A stretch of DNA of 64,000 nt from Kitasatospora sp. GAS204B. Lineage in GTDB: Bacteria > Actinomycetota > Actinomycetes > Streptomycetales > Streptomycetaceae. Below the pieces are notes generated by a model, which was not told where the DNA came from, ran no database searches, and was given only the letters and a program-made list of their open reading frames with translations. The stretch is from contig NZ_JARZAG010000004.1 in NCBI RefSeq assembly GCF_029892155.1, forward strand, positions 344,138 to 408,137. The letters run 5' to 3'. The position numbers and the translations under genes were made by a program. Position 1 is the first letter of the stretch. Each line of letters opens with the position of its first letter. Shown here piece after piece: positions 34,759 to 42,980 of the stretch.

Positions 34759-35532
34759 ATGAGCGGAATTCTCGAAGGCAAGCGGATCCTGATCACCGGC
34801 GTGCTGATGGAGTCCTCCATCGCCTTCCACACCGCGAAGCTGGCCCAGGAGCAGGGTGCCGAGATCATCCTGACCGCCTTCCCGCGGCCCACCCTGACCG
34901 AGCGGATCGCCAAGAAGCTGCCCCGGCCCGAGAACGTCAAGGTGCTGGAGCTGGACGTCAGCAACACCGAGCAGCTGGACGGCCTGGCCGACCAGGTGCG
35001 CGAGCACCTCGGCAGCCTGGACGGCGTGGTGCACTCGATCGGGTTCGCGCCGCAGGACGCGCTGGGCGGCAACTTCCTGAACACGCCGTGGGAGTCGGTC
35101 GCCACCGCGATGCAGATCTCGGCGTACTCGCTGAAGTCGCTGACCATGGCCTGCCTGCCGCTGATGGCCGAGGGCGGCTCGGTGGTCGGCCTGACCTTCG
35201 ACGCCCAGGTGGCCTGGCCGCAGTACGACTGGATGGGCCCGGCCAAGGCGGCGCTGGAGGCGACCTCCCGCTACCTGGCCCGCGACCTGGGCAAGCAGGG
35301 CATCCGCTGCAACCTGGTCTCGGCCGGCCCGCTCAAGTCGATGGCCGCCAAGTCGATCCCGGGCTTCGAGCTGCTGGCCGACACCTGGAACCACCGCTCG
35401 CCGCTGAACTGGGACGTCACCGACATGGACCCGGCGGGCCGCGGTGTGGTCGCGCTGCTCTCGGACTGGTTCCCGAAGACCACGGGCGAGATCATCCACG
35501 TGGACGGCGGGCTGCACGCGATCGGCGCCTGA
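34759..35532 (+). CDS. fabI: enoyl-ACP reductase, FabI/InhA type
   Basis: A 257-residue reductase that completes each elongation cycle of fatty acid synthesis. It has the FabI features: GKRILITGVLMESSIAFHTAKLAQEQGAEI, DGVVHSIGFAP, and the Tyr/Lys site in YDWMGPAKAALEATSRYLARDLG. RCNLVSAGPLKSMAAKSIPGF is the substrate loop. It is InhA-like in length and sequence. It is translated together with fabG and ends at a large hairpin. Confidence 0.96.
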   Translation: MSGILEGKRILITGVLMESSIAFHTAKLAQEQGAEIILTAFPRPTLTERIAKKLPRPENVKVLELDVSNTEQLDGLADQVREHLGSLDGVVHSIGFAPQDALGGNFLNTPWESVATAMQISAYSLKSLTMACLPLMAEGGSVVGLTFDAQVAWPQYDWMGPAKAALEATSRYLARDLGKQGIRCNLVSAGPLKSMAAKSIPGFELLADTWNHRSPLNWDVTDMDPAGRGVVALLSDWFPKTTGEIIHVDGGLHAIGA

Positions 35533-35545
35533 GCGCTGCACTTTC

Positions 35546-35597
35546 AGCGGCGACCCTCGTCGCGGCCGGTCGACCGGTCGTGGCGGGGGTCGCCGCT
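35546..35597. terminator. large cruciform-like terminator between fabI and the GntR gene
   Basis: Arms AGCGGCGACCC (35546-35556) and GGGTCGCCGCT (35587-35597) match perfectly. Between them lies a perfect 12-bp palindrome CCGGTCGACCGG (35566-35577). It sits between two convergent genes. Confidence 0.85.
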
Positions 35598-35614
35598 GTT
35601 GGTCGCGACAGACC

Positions 35615-36295
35615 CTACGACTCGGCGTCCATCCGGCCGCAGGCCCCGATCACGGCCGAGGACTCCGTCGCGGCGGCCGCCGGATCGCCACTGCTGATCG
35701 CGGCGAGGATCCGGTCGTGGCCCACGTAGCGCTCGGGCGAGAGCACCGGGCCGATGTCCTGGCGCAGATGGGCACGGGTCACCTCGCCGAGGTCGGCGTA
35801 GACCTCGGCCAGCACGTCGTTGTGCGCGGCGGCCACCACCGCCTGGTGGAAGGCCGCGTCGGCCTGCACGAAGACCTCGGCGTCGCCGCCGAACCAGGCC
35901 TCCTCGCGCCGGGCCAGCGCGCCGCGCAGCAGCGTCAGGTCGCGTTCGGTGCGCCGGGTCGCGGCCAGCGCCGCCGCGCCCGCCTCCAGCACCGAGCGGA
36001 GCTCGGCGATCTCCTGCTGCTCGGCGTCGGCGAACCGCCGGTGCATCACCCCGGCCAGTTCGCTGGTGGCCAGCACGTAGGTGCCCGAACCCTGGCGGAT
36101 GTCCAGCAGGCCGTTGTGGGCGAGCGCGCGGACCGCCTCGCGCACGGTGTTGCGGGCCACGCCCAGCTGTTCGACCAGCGCGGCCTCGGTGGGGATCCGT
36201 GAGCCGACCGGCCACTCACCCGAGGTGATCTGGGCCCGCAGCTGGGCGATCACCTGATCGGCCAGCGGGGTGCGCCTGGGCGAGGACAGCGTCAT
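35615..36295 (-). CDS. GntR/FadR-family transcriptional regulator
   Basis: A 226-residue regulator. The N-terminal winged HTH (residues 8-75) is PLADQVIAQLRAQITSGEWPVGSRIPTEAALVEQLGVARNTVREAVRALAHNGLLDIRQGSGTYV-like in order, with the typical GntR signature. The C-terminal all-helical FCD domain (about 85-215) has metal/ligand-binding candidates such as the AFHQAVVAAAHN motif. The RBS is GAAGGAG. It is divergent from an MFS exporter gene, and the 71-83 nt between them carry two operator-like repeats, so it probably represses both. Confidence 0.93.
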   Translation of the reverse strand: MTLSSPRRTPLADQVIAQLRAQITSGEWPVGSRIPTEAALVEQLGVARNTVREAVRALAHNGLLDIRQGSGTYVLATSELAGVMHRRFADAEQQEIAELRSVLEAGAAALAATRRTERDLTLLRGALARREEAWFGGDAEVFVQADAAFHQAVVAAAHNDVLAEVYADLGEVTRAHLRQDIGPVLSPERYVGHDRILAAISSGDPAAAATESSAVIGACGRMDAES

Positions 36296-36322
36296 GGTGC
36301 TCCTTCGGAGGCTCGGCTGGGA

Positions 36323-36342
36323 CCATCTTCTCTCGATGATGG
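36323..36342. promoter_or_regulatory. operator-like repeat O1 (GntR/MFS intergenic)
   Basis: CCATC (36323-36327) and GATGG (36338-36342) form an imperfect inverted repeat that ends in GATGATGG, the same half-site as in O2. Its centre is 32-33 bp, about three helical turns, from that of O2. Confidence 0.5.
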
Positions 36343-36356
36343 CTCGCTAATTCATC

Positions 36357-36373
36357 CCATCATTCTATGATGG
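36357..36373. promoter_or_regulatory. operator-like palindrome O2 overlapping the MFS -10 (TATGAT)
   Basis: CCATCAT-TCT-ATGATGG is a perfect 7+3+7 inverted repeat. TATGAT (36366-36371), a near-consensus -10, lies inside its right arm and is 7 nt before the ATG at 36379. A bound regulator would block this promoter directly. Confidence 0.6.
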
Positions 36374-36378
36374 TGCCT

Positions 36379-37695
36379 ATGCTCTCAGCGTCCTCCGAAG
36401 CCGCGTCCCGCGAAGCCGACTCCGACACCACCGCCCGAACGACTCCCGCGCCGGCCCCTGCGCCGACCCCTGCTCCGGCCGTGGGCCACCGCTCCGGCCG
36501 GCTCGGCTGGCTGCTGGCCGCCGCCGTCGCGCTCGCCGCGTTCAACCTGCGGCCCGTGGTGACCAGCCTCGGCCCGCTGCTCCACCAGGTCCGCGACGAC
36601 CTGCACATGAGCGCCACGGTGGCCGGGCTGCTCACCGCCGTGCCGTCCTTCTGCTTCGCGATCTTCGGCTTCGCCGCCCCGGCGCTGGCCCGCCGGTTCG
36701 GGCCCACGGTGGTGGTGACCGCGGGGCTGGGCGCGATCACCGCCGGCGTCGCCGCCCGCGCCTTCTCCGGCAGCACCGCCGTCTTCCTGCTGCTGACCGC
36801 CCTCGCGCTGGCCGGGGTGGCGGTGGCCAACGTGCTGATCCCGGTGGTGATCAAGCGCTACTTCCCGGACCGGGTCGGGCCGATGATCGGGCTGTACTCG
36901 ATGGCACTGTCGGCCGGCACCGCGCTGGCCGCCGCCGTCACCGTGCCGCTGACCAGCGCGCTGGGCGGCAGCTGGCGGCAGGGCCTGGGCATCTGGGCGG
37001 TGCTCGGCGGGCTCGCGGTGCTGGTCTGGCTGGTCACCCTGGCGGTGCGCCGGGACGGGCGGCCGGCGCGGGACGGGGGTGCCGCCGCCGGGAGGCTGGC
37101 GATCACCCGCAGCCGCACCGCCTGGGCGCTGGCGGTCTTCTTCGGCTGCCAGGCCACCGGCGCGTACGCCGTGATGGGCTGGCTCTCGCAGATCTTCCAG
37201 GACGCGGGCGTCAGCGCCGGCACCTCGGGCATGCTGCTCGCCCTGACCATGGCGATCGGCGTGCCGATCTCCTTCGTGCTGCCCAGTTGGGCGGCCCGCC
37301 GTGGTGATCAGCGGATCTTCGTGGTGGTGCTGGCCGGCTGCGGCCTGGCCGCCTACCTCGGGCTGGCCCTCGCCCCGGCCGGCGGGCAGTGGCTCTGGGC
37401 CGTGCTGCTCGGCCTGTCCAACTGCGCCTTCCCGCTCACCCTGACGATGATCGGACTGCGCGCCCGGACCAGCGGTGGGGTGGCCCAGCTGTCCGCCTTC
37501 GCCCAGGGTGTCGGCTACCTGATCTCGATCCCTGGCCCGATCCTGGTCGGCACCCTCTACCAGCGCACCGGCGGCTGGGACCTGCCGCTCGGCTTCCTGG
37601 CCGTGCTGCTCGTGCCGCAGCTGCTGATCGGTCTGCGGGCGGCCCGGGCCCGGCACATCGAGGACGAGGTGACGGCGCCCCCGGCGGCCGGCTGA
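36379..37695 (+). CDS. MFS transporter, CynX/NimT (cyanate permease-like) family
   Basis: A 438-residue transporter with twelve predicted membrane helices. After a Ser/Thr/Pro-rich N-terminus comes LLAAAVALAAFNLRPVVTSLGPLL, typical of the CynX/NimT group. ATGs occur at 36367, 36370 and 36379. I choose 36379 because TATGAT lies 7 nt upstream and no RBS exists, so the mRNA is probably leaderless. The last codons are part of a 45-bp tandem duplication. The divergent GntR gene and a small downstream membrane protein belong to the same unit. Confidence 0.9.
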   Translation: MLSASSEAASREADSDTTARTTPAPAPAPTPAPAVGHRSGRLGWLLAAAVALAAFNLRPVVTSLGPLLHQVRDDLHMSATVAGLLTAVPSFCFAIFGFAAPALARRFGPTVVVTAGLGAITAGVAARAFSGSTAVFLLLTALALAGVAVANVLIPVVIKRYFPDRVGPMIGLYSMALSAGTALAAAVTVPLTSALGGSWRQGLGIWAVLGGLAVLVWLVTLAVRRDGRPARDGGAAAGRLAITRSRTAWALAVFFGCQATGAYAVMGWLSQIFQDAGVSAGTSGMLLALTMAIGVPISFVLPSWAARRGDQRIFVVVLAGCGLAAYLGLALAPAGGQWLWAVLLGLSNCAFPLTLTMIGLRARTSGGVAQLSAFAQGVGYLISIPGPILVGTLYQRTGGWDLPLGFLAVLLVPQLLIGLRAARARHIEDEVTAPPAAG

Positions 37696-37746
37696 CCCGG
37701 AATCGTGGACGAGGTGACGGCGACCCCGGCGGCCGGCCGACCCGGA
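37657..37746 (+). repeat. 45-bp tandem duplication across the MFS stop codon
   Basis: Copy 1 (37657-37701) contains the last codons and the TGA of the MFS gene. Copy 2 (37702-37746) follows directly with three mismatches, one of which changes the stop to CGA. It extends into the leader of the small downstream gene. Confidence 0.9.
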
Positions 37747-37766
37747 AAGGATGCGAGACTCGGGCC

Positions 37767-37889
37767 ATGCCCGTTCTCGAACCCAACCCGCCCGACAGCC
37801 GCCGCAAGCTGCTCCAGGTCTTCGGCGCGATCCTCGGAATCGTCGTGTTGATCTCGATCGTGGCGACGATCGCCCAGTCGATGGGCTGA
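37767..37889 (+). CDS. SGM_5486-type transporter-associated small membrane protein
   Basis: A 40-residue peptide (MPVLEPNPPDSRRKLLQVFG then a single hydrophobic helix to residue 37). Small proteins of this type are found just downstream of CynX/NimT MFS genes in Streptomyces and carry the name SGM_5486 family (from memory). The single helix probably packs against the transporter. It lies 71 nt after the MFS stop. Confidence 0.8.
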   Translation: MPVLEPNPPDSRRKLLQVFGAILGIVVLISIVATIAQSMG

Positions 37890-37949
37890 TCCCGACCGGC
37901 GGGCCGTCTGGCCCGGTAGCGAGCACGGTTTTCTGCGAAGCTTTCTCGT

Positions 37950-38477
37950 ATGAGCCTCAACGCGCCTCGCAGGATCACCGTGCTCCGCCATGCCAAGGCC
38001 GACTGGCCGGAGGTCGCCGACCATGAGCGCCCGCTCGCCGACCGCGGTCGCCACCAGGCGCCGGCCGCCGGGCAGTGGCTGGCCGACTCGGGGATCAACC
38101 CCGACTTCGTGCTCTGCTCCAGCTCGGTGCGCACCCGGGAGACCTGGAAGCTCGCCTCGCACGAGCTGCCCAAGCGCAGCCGCAAGACGGTCTTCGAGGA
38201 TCGGGTCTACGACGCGACCGCGGGCGAGATCATCGCGGTGCTGCAGGAGACCCCGGACCAGTTCGCCGACCTGATCCTGATCGGGCACAACCCGGGGGTG
38301 CAGAACCTGGTCGAGGTGCTGGCCGGGGACGAGAGCATGGGCGACGAGCTCGCCCGGCTGCGCCAGGGCGGGTTTCCGACCGCCGGGATCGCGGTGTTCT
38401 CCCTCGACGGTTCCTGGAAGTCGGTCGAACCCGGGGCGGCCAAGCTGGTCTCGTTCTACGTGCCGCCGCAGGACTGA
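37950..38477 (+). CDS. histidine phosphatase family protein (SixA-like)
   Basis: A 175-residue RHG-type phosphatase. ITVLRHAKADWPE carries the catalytic His of the RH motif, VLCSSSVRTRETW the second Arg region, and LILIGHNPGVQNLVEVL the second catalytic His. SixA removes phosphate from His-containing phosphotransfer proteins; the target here is unknown. It is followed by a 17-bp perfect terminator and converges with serB. Confidence 0.92.
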   Translation: MSLNAPRRITVLRHAKADWPEVADHERPLADRGRHQAPAAGQWLADSGINPDFVLCSSSVRTRETWKLASHELPKRSRKTVFEDRVYDATAGEIIAVLQETPDQFADLILIGHNPGVQNLVEVLAGDESMGDELARLRQGGFPTAGIAVFSLDGSWKSVEPGAAKLVSFYVPPQD

Positions 38478-38512
38478 CGCCGCAGTGCCGCAGTACTGAC
38501 ATCGCAGCCGGT

Positions 38513-38553
38513 GTGGTGGGCCCGGTACGTGGTGCGCGTACCGGGCCCACCAC
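38513..38553. terminator. 17-bp perfect hairpin between the phosphatase gene and serB
   Basis: GTGGTGGGCCCGGTACG (38513-38529) pairs with 38537-38553 around a 7-nt loop. It can serve both convergent genes. Confidence 0.9.
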
Positions 38554-38574
38554 CCGCGCGTCGAGAAGGGGCTC

Positions 38575-39816
38575 CTACTCCGGCGGCGTCCCGTGCAGCT
38601 CGTCCGCCGCCTCCACCTCTTCGCGGGTGATCCCCAGCAGGTAGAGCACGGTGTCCAGGAACGGCACGTTGACCGCGGTGTCGGCGGCCTCGCGGACCAC
38701 CGGCTTGGCGTTGAAGGCCACGCCGAGTCCGGCCGCGTTCAGCATGTCCAGGTCGTTGGCACCGTCGCCGATCGCCACGGTCTGCTCCAGCGGCACCTTG
38801 GCCTGGTCGGCGAAGCGGGCCAGCCAGCGGGCCTTGCCGGCCCGGTCGACGATCTCCCCGGTGACCCGCCCGGTGAACCGGCCGTCCTCGACCTCCAGCG
38901 TGTTCGCCGCCGCGAAGTCCAGCCCGAGCAACTCCACCAGGTAGTCGGTGACCTGGGTGAACCCGCCGGAGACGATGCCCACCTGGTAGCCGAGCCGCTG
39001 CAAGGTGCGGATCAGGGTGCGCGCCCCCGGTGTGAGCCGCACCTCCGAGCGCACCTTCTCCACCACCCCCGCGTCCAGCCCGGCGAGCAGCGCCACCCGG
39101 GCCCGCAGGGATTCGGCGAAGTCCAGCTCGCCGCGCATCGCCGCCGCGGTCACCTCGGCGACCTCGGCCTCGCAGCCCGCGTGGGCCGCGAACAGCTCGA
39201 TCACCTCGTCCTGGATCAGGGTGGAGTCCACGTCCATCACCACCAGGCGCTTGGCCCGCCGCTCCAGGCCCGCCGAGACCACCGCGATGTCCACCCGCTG
39301 CGCGGCCGCCTCCACCGCGAGCGCGGCCCGCAGCCGCTCGGTGGCCACGCCGGAGACGGCCAGCTCGACCGCGGTCACCGGGTACTTGGCCAGCCGGAAG
39401 ACGCGGTCGATGTTGCCGCCCTCGCAGGTCACCTGCCGGGTCAGCGCCGAGACGGCCGCCGCGGTGAGCGGGTGGCCGAGCACCGTGACGTGTGAACGGC
39501 CCTCGGCGCGCGGCCGGTTGTCGCCGGTGCCGGAGATGATCTCGGCCTGGAGCCTGGTGTCCTCGGCCCACCGGTGCACGGTGGCGCGCAGCGCACCCTC
39601 GGCCCCCAGCGCCCCGCCGGCCGGCGGGGTGATCAGAGCACAGAGCGTTATCCGGCCACGGGTGACCACCTGCTCGATGTCGATCACGTCGACGTCGAAC
39701 GCGGCCAGCGTGGCGAAGAGTCCGGTGGTGATGCCCGGACGGTCCTTGCCGAACACCTTGACCAGCAGAGTGCGCTCGTCGTCGGCAGTCCGGGGCTGCG
39801 GGGGAGTGCTGTTCAT
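38575..39816 (-). CDS. serB: phosphoserine phosphatase with N-terminal ACT domains
   Basis: A 413-residue enzyme for the last step of serine synthesis. The first ~180 residues hold ACT-type regulatory modules (LLVKVFGKDRPGITTGLFATLAAFDVDVIDIEQVV and SHVTVLGHPLTAAAVSALT). The HAD domain follows with MDVDSTLIQDE (nucleophile Asp), SGGFTQV and AIGDGANDLDML. The ATG at 39816 fits the conserved start; the frame is open upstream but not conserved. TAGCGT lies 10 nt upstream of the ATG, implying a very short leader. Confidence 0.95.
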   Translation of the reverse strand: MNSTPPQPRTADDERTLLVKVFGKDRPGITTGLFATLAAFDVDVIDIEQVVTRGRITLCALITPPAGGALGAEGALRATVHRWAEDTRLQAEIISGTGDNRPRAEGRSHVTVLGHPLTAAAVSALTRQVTCEGGNIDRVFRLAKYPVTAVELAVSGVATERLRAALAVEAAAQRVDIAVVSAGLERRAKRLVVMDVDSTLIQDEVIELFAAHAGCEAEVAEVTAAAMRGELDFAESLRARVALLAGLDAGVVEKVRSEVRLTPGARTLIRTLQRLGYQVGIVSGGFTQVTDYLVELLGLDFAAANTLEVEDGRFTGRVTGEIVDRAGKARWLARFADQAKVPLEQTVAIGDGANDLDMLNAAGLGVAFNAKPVVREAADTAVNVPFLDTVLYLLGITREEVEAADELHGTPPE

Positions 39817-40162
39817 GGTGCTGCCCACGCTACCTGGCCGCACCCCGCGCACTCGGGCGCGTCCGTCCTCTGGACGTCCGTTGTTCACCGGCGATTCGCC
39901 GCGCGATCCGGCACGAGATCCGCACGAGATCCGCACGAGCTCGGGCGCGTGATCCGGCTCGTCGTCCGGCACCCGGGGCGGCGGGGAGCAGCCGCTGTCA
40001 CCGCGCGGGCGGCGGATGGTTGCCGCCAGGTCACAGTCCACGGGGCTGGCTTTTCGCCATCGGGACCGAGCTGGAATGATTACCCCCCGTCAGACGCGAT
40101 ATTCCTCACTCCCCGTCTGCGGGGAAGCCATCGGGGGACCGAGAGAGCGGGGCAGGCGGACA

Positions 40163-42856
40163 GTGCCGCAACTCGTACTAGAGATCAACGGCCAGCAGCG
40201 GACCCTGGAGCCGGGGCGGGCCTACACCATCGGACGGGATCCCCAGGCGGACTTCCCGTTCGACGACGCCAGGGTCTCCTGGCGGCACGCCACCATCTCG
40301 TTCAACGGCGCCGCTTGGCAGCTGGAGGACCATGGCAGCACCAACGGCACCTACCTCGGTGGCGGCCGGACCCTGCACGCGCAGTTGGTGCCCGGCACGG
40401 TGCTGAACCTGGGCAACGCCGAGAACGGGCCGCGCCTGGCCTTCTCGGCCCCGGCCGCGATGCAGGCCGGCGTGCCCGCGCAGGCCGCGCCGGTCCAGGC
40501 CGCGCCGGTCGCCGCGGTGCAGCCCGGCCCCGCGGCGGGCTGGCACGACGCCGAGACCAACCGGCACGCGGCCTCGCCGCAGGCGCCGTTCCAGCAGCAG
40601 GCCCCGGCCCAGGCGCCGTACCAGCCGCAGCCGTTCCCGTCGCAGCAGCAGGGCCAGCCCTACCCGCCGCAGCCCTACCAGCAGCAGGGCCAGCCGTACC
40701 AGGGCCAGCCGCAGCACGGGCAGCCGCAGCAGGGCCAGCCGTACCAGGGTCAGCCACAGCCCGGTCAGGCGCAGCACGGACGGGCCCAGCACGGACAGCC
40801 GCCGTACCAGCAGCCGTTCGTGCCGGCCCAGGCCGGCGGCGAGCGCAACCCCACGATGATCCGCAACCTCACCGCGGGCATGCGGACCATCCGGATCGGT
40901 CGGGCGCTCGAGAACGACATCGTCGTCTCCGACCTCCAGGTCTCCCGCCACCACGCGGAGCTGCGCCAACTGCCCGACGGCCGCTACGAGATCGTCGACC
41001 TCGGTTCGCACAACGGGATCTTCGTCAACGGTATTCCGGCGCAGCGTCAGCTGCTCGGCCCACAGGACCGCCTGACGGTCGGGCACTCCTCGTTCCAACT
41101 GGTCGGCGACCAGCTGCAGGAGTTCATCGACAACGGCCCGGTCTCCTTCTCCGCCCACCACCTGACCGTCGAGGTCGAGCACAAGGGCGCCAAGAAGATC
41201 CTGCTCAACGACGTCAGCTTCGGGGTGCCGGAGAAGTCGCTGGTCGCGGTGATCGGCCCGTCCGGTTCCGGCAAGTCCACCCTGCTGCGCGCGCTCACCG
41301 GCTACCGTCCGGCCGACCGCGGCGAGGTGCTCTACGACGGCCGCAACCTCTACAAGCAGTTCGCCGAACTGCGCCAGCGCATCGGTCTGGTGCCGCAGTC
41401 GGAGATCCTGCACAAGCAGCTGACCGTCCGCACCGGCCTCAAGTACGCGGCCCAGCTGCGCTTCCCCGGTGACACCGAGGCGGCCGAGCGCGAGCGCCGG
41501 ATCGACGAGGTGCTCTACGAGCTGCGCCTGGACAAGCGTGCCGACAACCGGATCACCGCACTCTCCGGTGGCCAGCAGAAGCGCGTCTCGGTCGCGTTGG
41601 AGCTGCTCACCAAGCCCTCGCTGATCTTCCTGGACGAGCCCACCTCGGGCCTGGACCCGGGCATGGACCGCGAGGTCATGCAGATGCTGCGTGGCCTGGC
41701 CGACGACGGCCGGACCGTCCTGGTGGTCACCCACTCGGTGGCCGAACTCGCGCTCTGCGACCGGCTGCTGGTGATGGCCCCCGGCGGCTCGGTGGCCTAC
41801 TTCGGTCCGCCGGCCGAGGCCCTGCACTTCTTCGGCTACGAGACCTGGGCGGACGTCTTCCAGGCCTTCGAGAACTACCCGGACCACGACTGGGCCGGCC
41901 GCTACAAGGGCTCGGTGCACTACCAGCAGTACTCGGCGGACGTGGACGCGGTCGCCGTGCAGCAGGCGCCGGTCAACCACCAGCCGCTGAGCAGCCCGCC
42001 CAAGCCGCAGAGCTGGGGCTCGCAGTTGTGGACGCTGATCCGCCGCTACCTGTCGGTGATCGCCTCCGACCGCGTCTTCCTGGGCCTGTCGGTGCTGCTG
42101 CCGCTGGTGCTCGGCCTGGTCTCCACAGTGGTCCCGGCCACCCACGGCCTGGCCCCCAACCCGCTGGGCGGCTCCAACAACGCGGCCGGCACCATCATGC
42201 TGGTGCTCGCCATCGGGGCCTGCTTCTCCGGGGCGGCCAACTCGGTCCGTGAGTTGATCAAGGAACGGGCGATCTACGAACGAGAACGCGCCACCGGTCT
42301 GTCCCGGTCGGCGTACCTGGTCTCGAAGATCATCGTGCTCGGCGCGTTCAGCCTGCTGCAGGGCACGATCATCGCAGCGGTCGGCTTCTTCCCCCGCAAG
42401 CTGCCGGCCCACGGCCTGATCTTCAGCAACTCGCCGGCCATCGAGATGGCGATCGGCATCATCCTGCTGAGCTTCACCTCGATGATGTTCGGCCTGGTGA
42501 TCTCCTCGCTGGTGAAGACCGCCGAGACGACCATGCCGCTGCTGGTGATGTTCGCGATCATCCAGGTGGTCTTCACCGGCTGCCTCTTCCAGCTGTTCGA
42601 CAAGGTCGGACTGGCCCAGTTCGCCTGGCTGATGCCGGCCCGCTGGGGCGTCGCCGTGGTCGGCACCACGCTGGACCTGGGCCACATCATGGTGCTCGAC
42701 CCCACTCACATGAGCGCGCATGACGGACTGTGGGCGCACAGCGCGCTGCAGTGGTTCATCGACTCGTTCATGCTGCTGGTCCTCTCCACCGCGATGGCCT
42801 TCCTGGTGCTGCGGCTGCTGCGCCGCCATGAGCCGGAGGTCATGCAGAAGGGCTGA
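40163..42856 (+). CDS. FHA-FHA-ABC ATPase-ABC-2 permease fusion protein
   Basis: An 897-residue ABC half-transporter with regulatory head. FHA domain 1 is at residues 10-95 (YTIGRDPQADFPFDDARVSWRHATI). A Gln/Pro/Tyr-rich linker (about 155-225) has repeats of the type QPYQGQP. FHA domain 2 is at 232-325 (IRIGRALENDIVVSDLQVSRHHAEL). The ATPase has Walker A GPSGSGKST (about 365) and LSGGQQKRVSVALELL. Six membrane segments occupy about 640-890. FHA domains bind phosphothreonine, so Ser/Thr kinases probably control it. The GTG start at 40163 fits the FHA domain. The substrate is unknown. Confidence 0.93.
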   Translation: MPQLVLEINGQQRTLEPGRAYTIGRDPQADFPFDDARVSWRHATISFNGAAWQLEDHGSTNGTYLGGGRTLHAQLVPGTVLNLGNAENGPRLAFSAPAAMQAGVPAQAAPVQAAPVAAVQPGPAAGWHDAETNRHAASPQAPFQQQAPAQAPYQPQPFPSQQQGQPYPPQPYQQQGQPYQGQPQHGQPQQGQPYQGQPQPGQAQHGRAQHGQPPYQQPFVPAQAGGERNPTMIRNLTAGMRTIRIGRALENDIVVSDLQVSRHHAELRQLPDGRYEIVDLGSHNGIFVNGIPAQRQLLGPQDRLTVGHSSFQLVGDQLQEFIDNGPVSFSAHHLTVEVEHKGAKKILLNDVSFGVPEKSLVAVIGPSGSGKSTLLRALTGYRPADRGEVLYDGRNLYKQFAELRQRIGLVPQSEILHKQLTVRTGLKYAAQLRFPGDTEAAERERRIDEVLYELRLDKRADNRITALSGGQQKRVSVALELLTKPSLIFLDEPTSGLDPGMDREVMQMLRGLADDGRTVLVVTHSVAELALCDRLLVMAPGGSVAYFGPPAEALHFFGYETWADVFQAFENYPDHDWAGRYKGSVHYQQYSADVDAVAVQQAPVNHQPLSSPPKPQSWGSQLWTLIRRYLSVIASDRVFLGLSVLLPLVLGLVSTVVPATHGLAPNPLGGSNNAAGTIMLVLAIGACFSGAANSVRELIKERAIYERERATGLSRSAYLVSKIIVLGAFSLLQGTIIAAVGFFPRKLPAHGLIFSNSPAIEMAIGIILLSFTSMMFGLVISSLVKTAETTMPLLVMFAIIQVVFTGCLFQLFDKVGLAQFAWLMPARWGVAVVGTTLDLGHIMVLDPTHMSAHDGLWAHSALQWFIDSFMLLVLSTAMAFLVLRLLRRHEPEVMQKG

Positions 42857-42911
42857 CGATCCTTCATCAGGGCTGACGGGTCAGGGCTGACGGCGCCCTC
42901 GTCGCAGGCCA

Positions 42912-42948
42912 GTGCGGGCGGTCCCCCGAACGGGGGTACCGCCCGCAC
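42912..42948 (+). terminator. hairpin terminator after the FHA-ABC gene
   Basis: GTGCGGGCGGT plus CCCCC (42912-42927) pairs with 42932-42948, with one bulged T. It lies 55 nt after the stop and just before the palindrome of the next gene. Confidence 0.8.
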
Positions 42949-42951
42949 TCG

Positions 42952-42973
42952 TATCTCATCCATGAGATATCGT
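42952..42973 (+). promoter_or_regulatory. HipB-type operator overlapping a leaderless promoter
   Basis: TATCTCAT-CC-ATGAGATA (42952-42969) is an 18-bp inverted repeat with perfect 8-bp arms. It has the spacing of the E. coli HipB operator (TATCC-N8-GGATA), with one changed base per half. TATCGT (42968-42973) overlaps it and lies 7 nt before the ATG at 42981. Confidence 0.6.
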
Positions 42974-42980
42974 CTCGCCC

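Noticed and set aside
40178..42829. Very long open frame antisense to the FHA-ABC gene
   Set aside because: It is a GC-rich shadow frame: His/Gln/Arg/Gly-rich sequence without domains, while the sense frame has clear FHA and ABC motifs.
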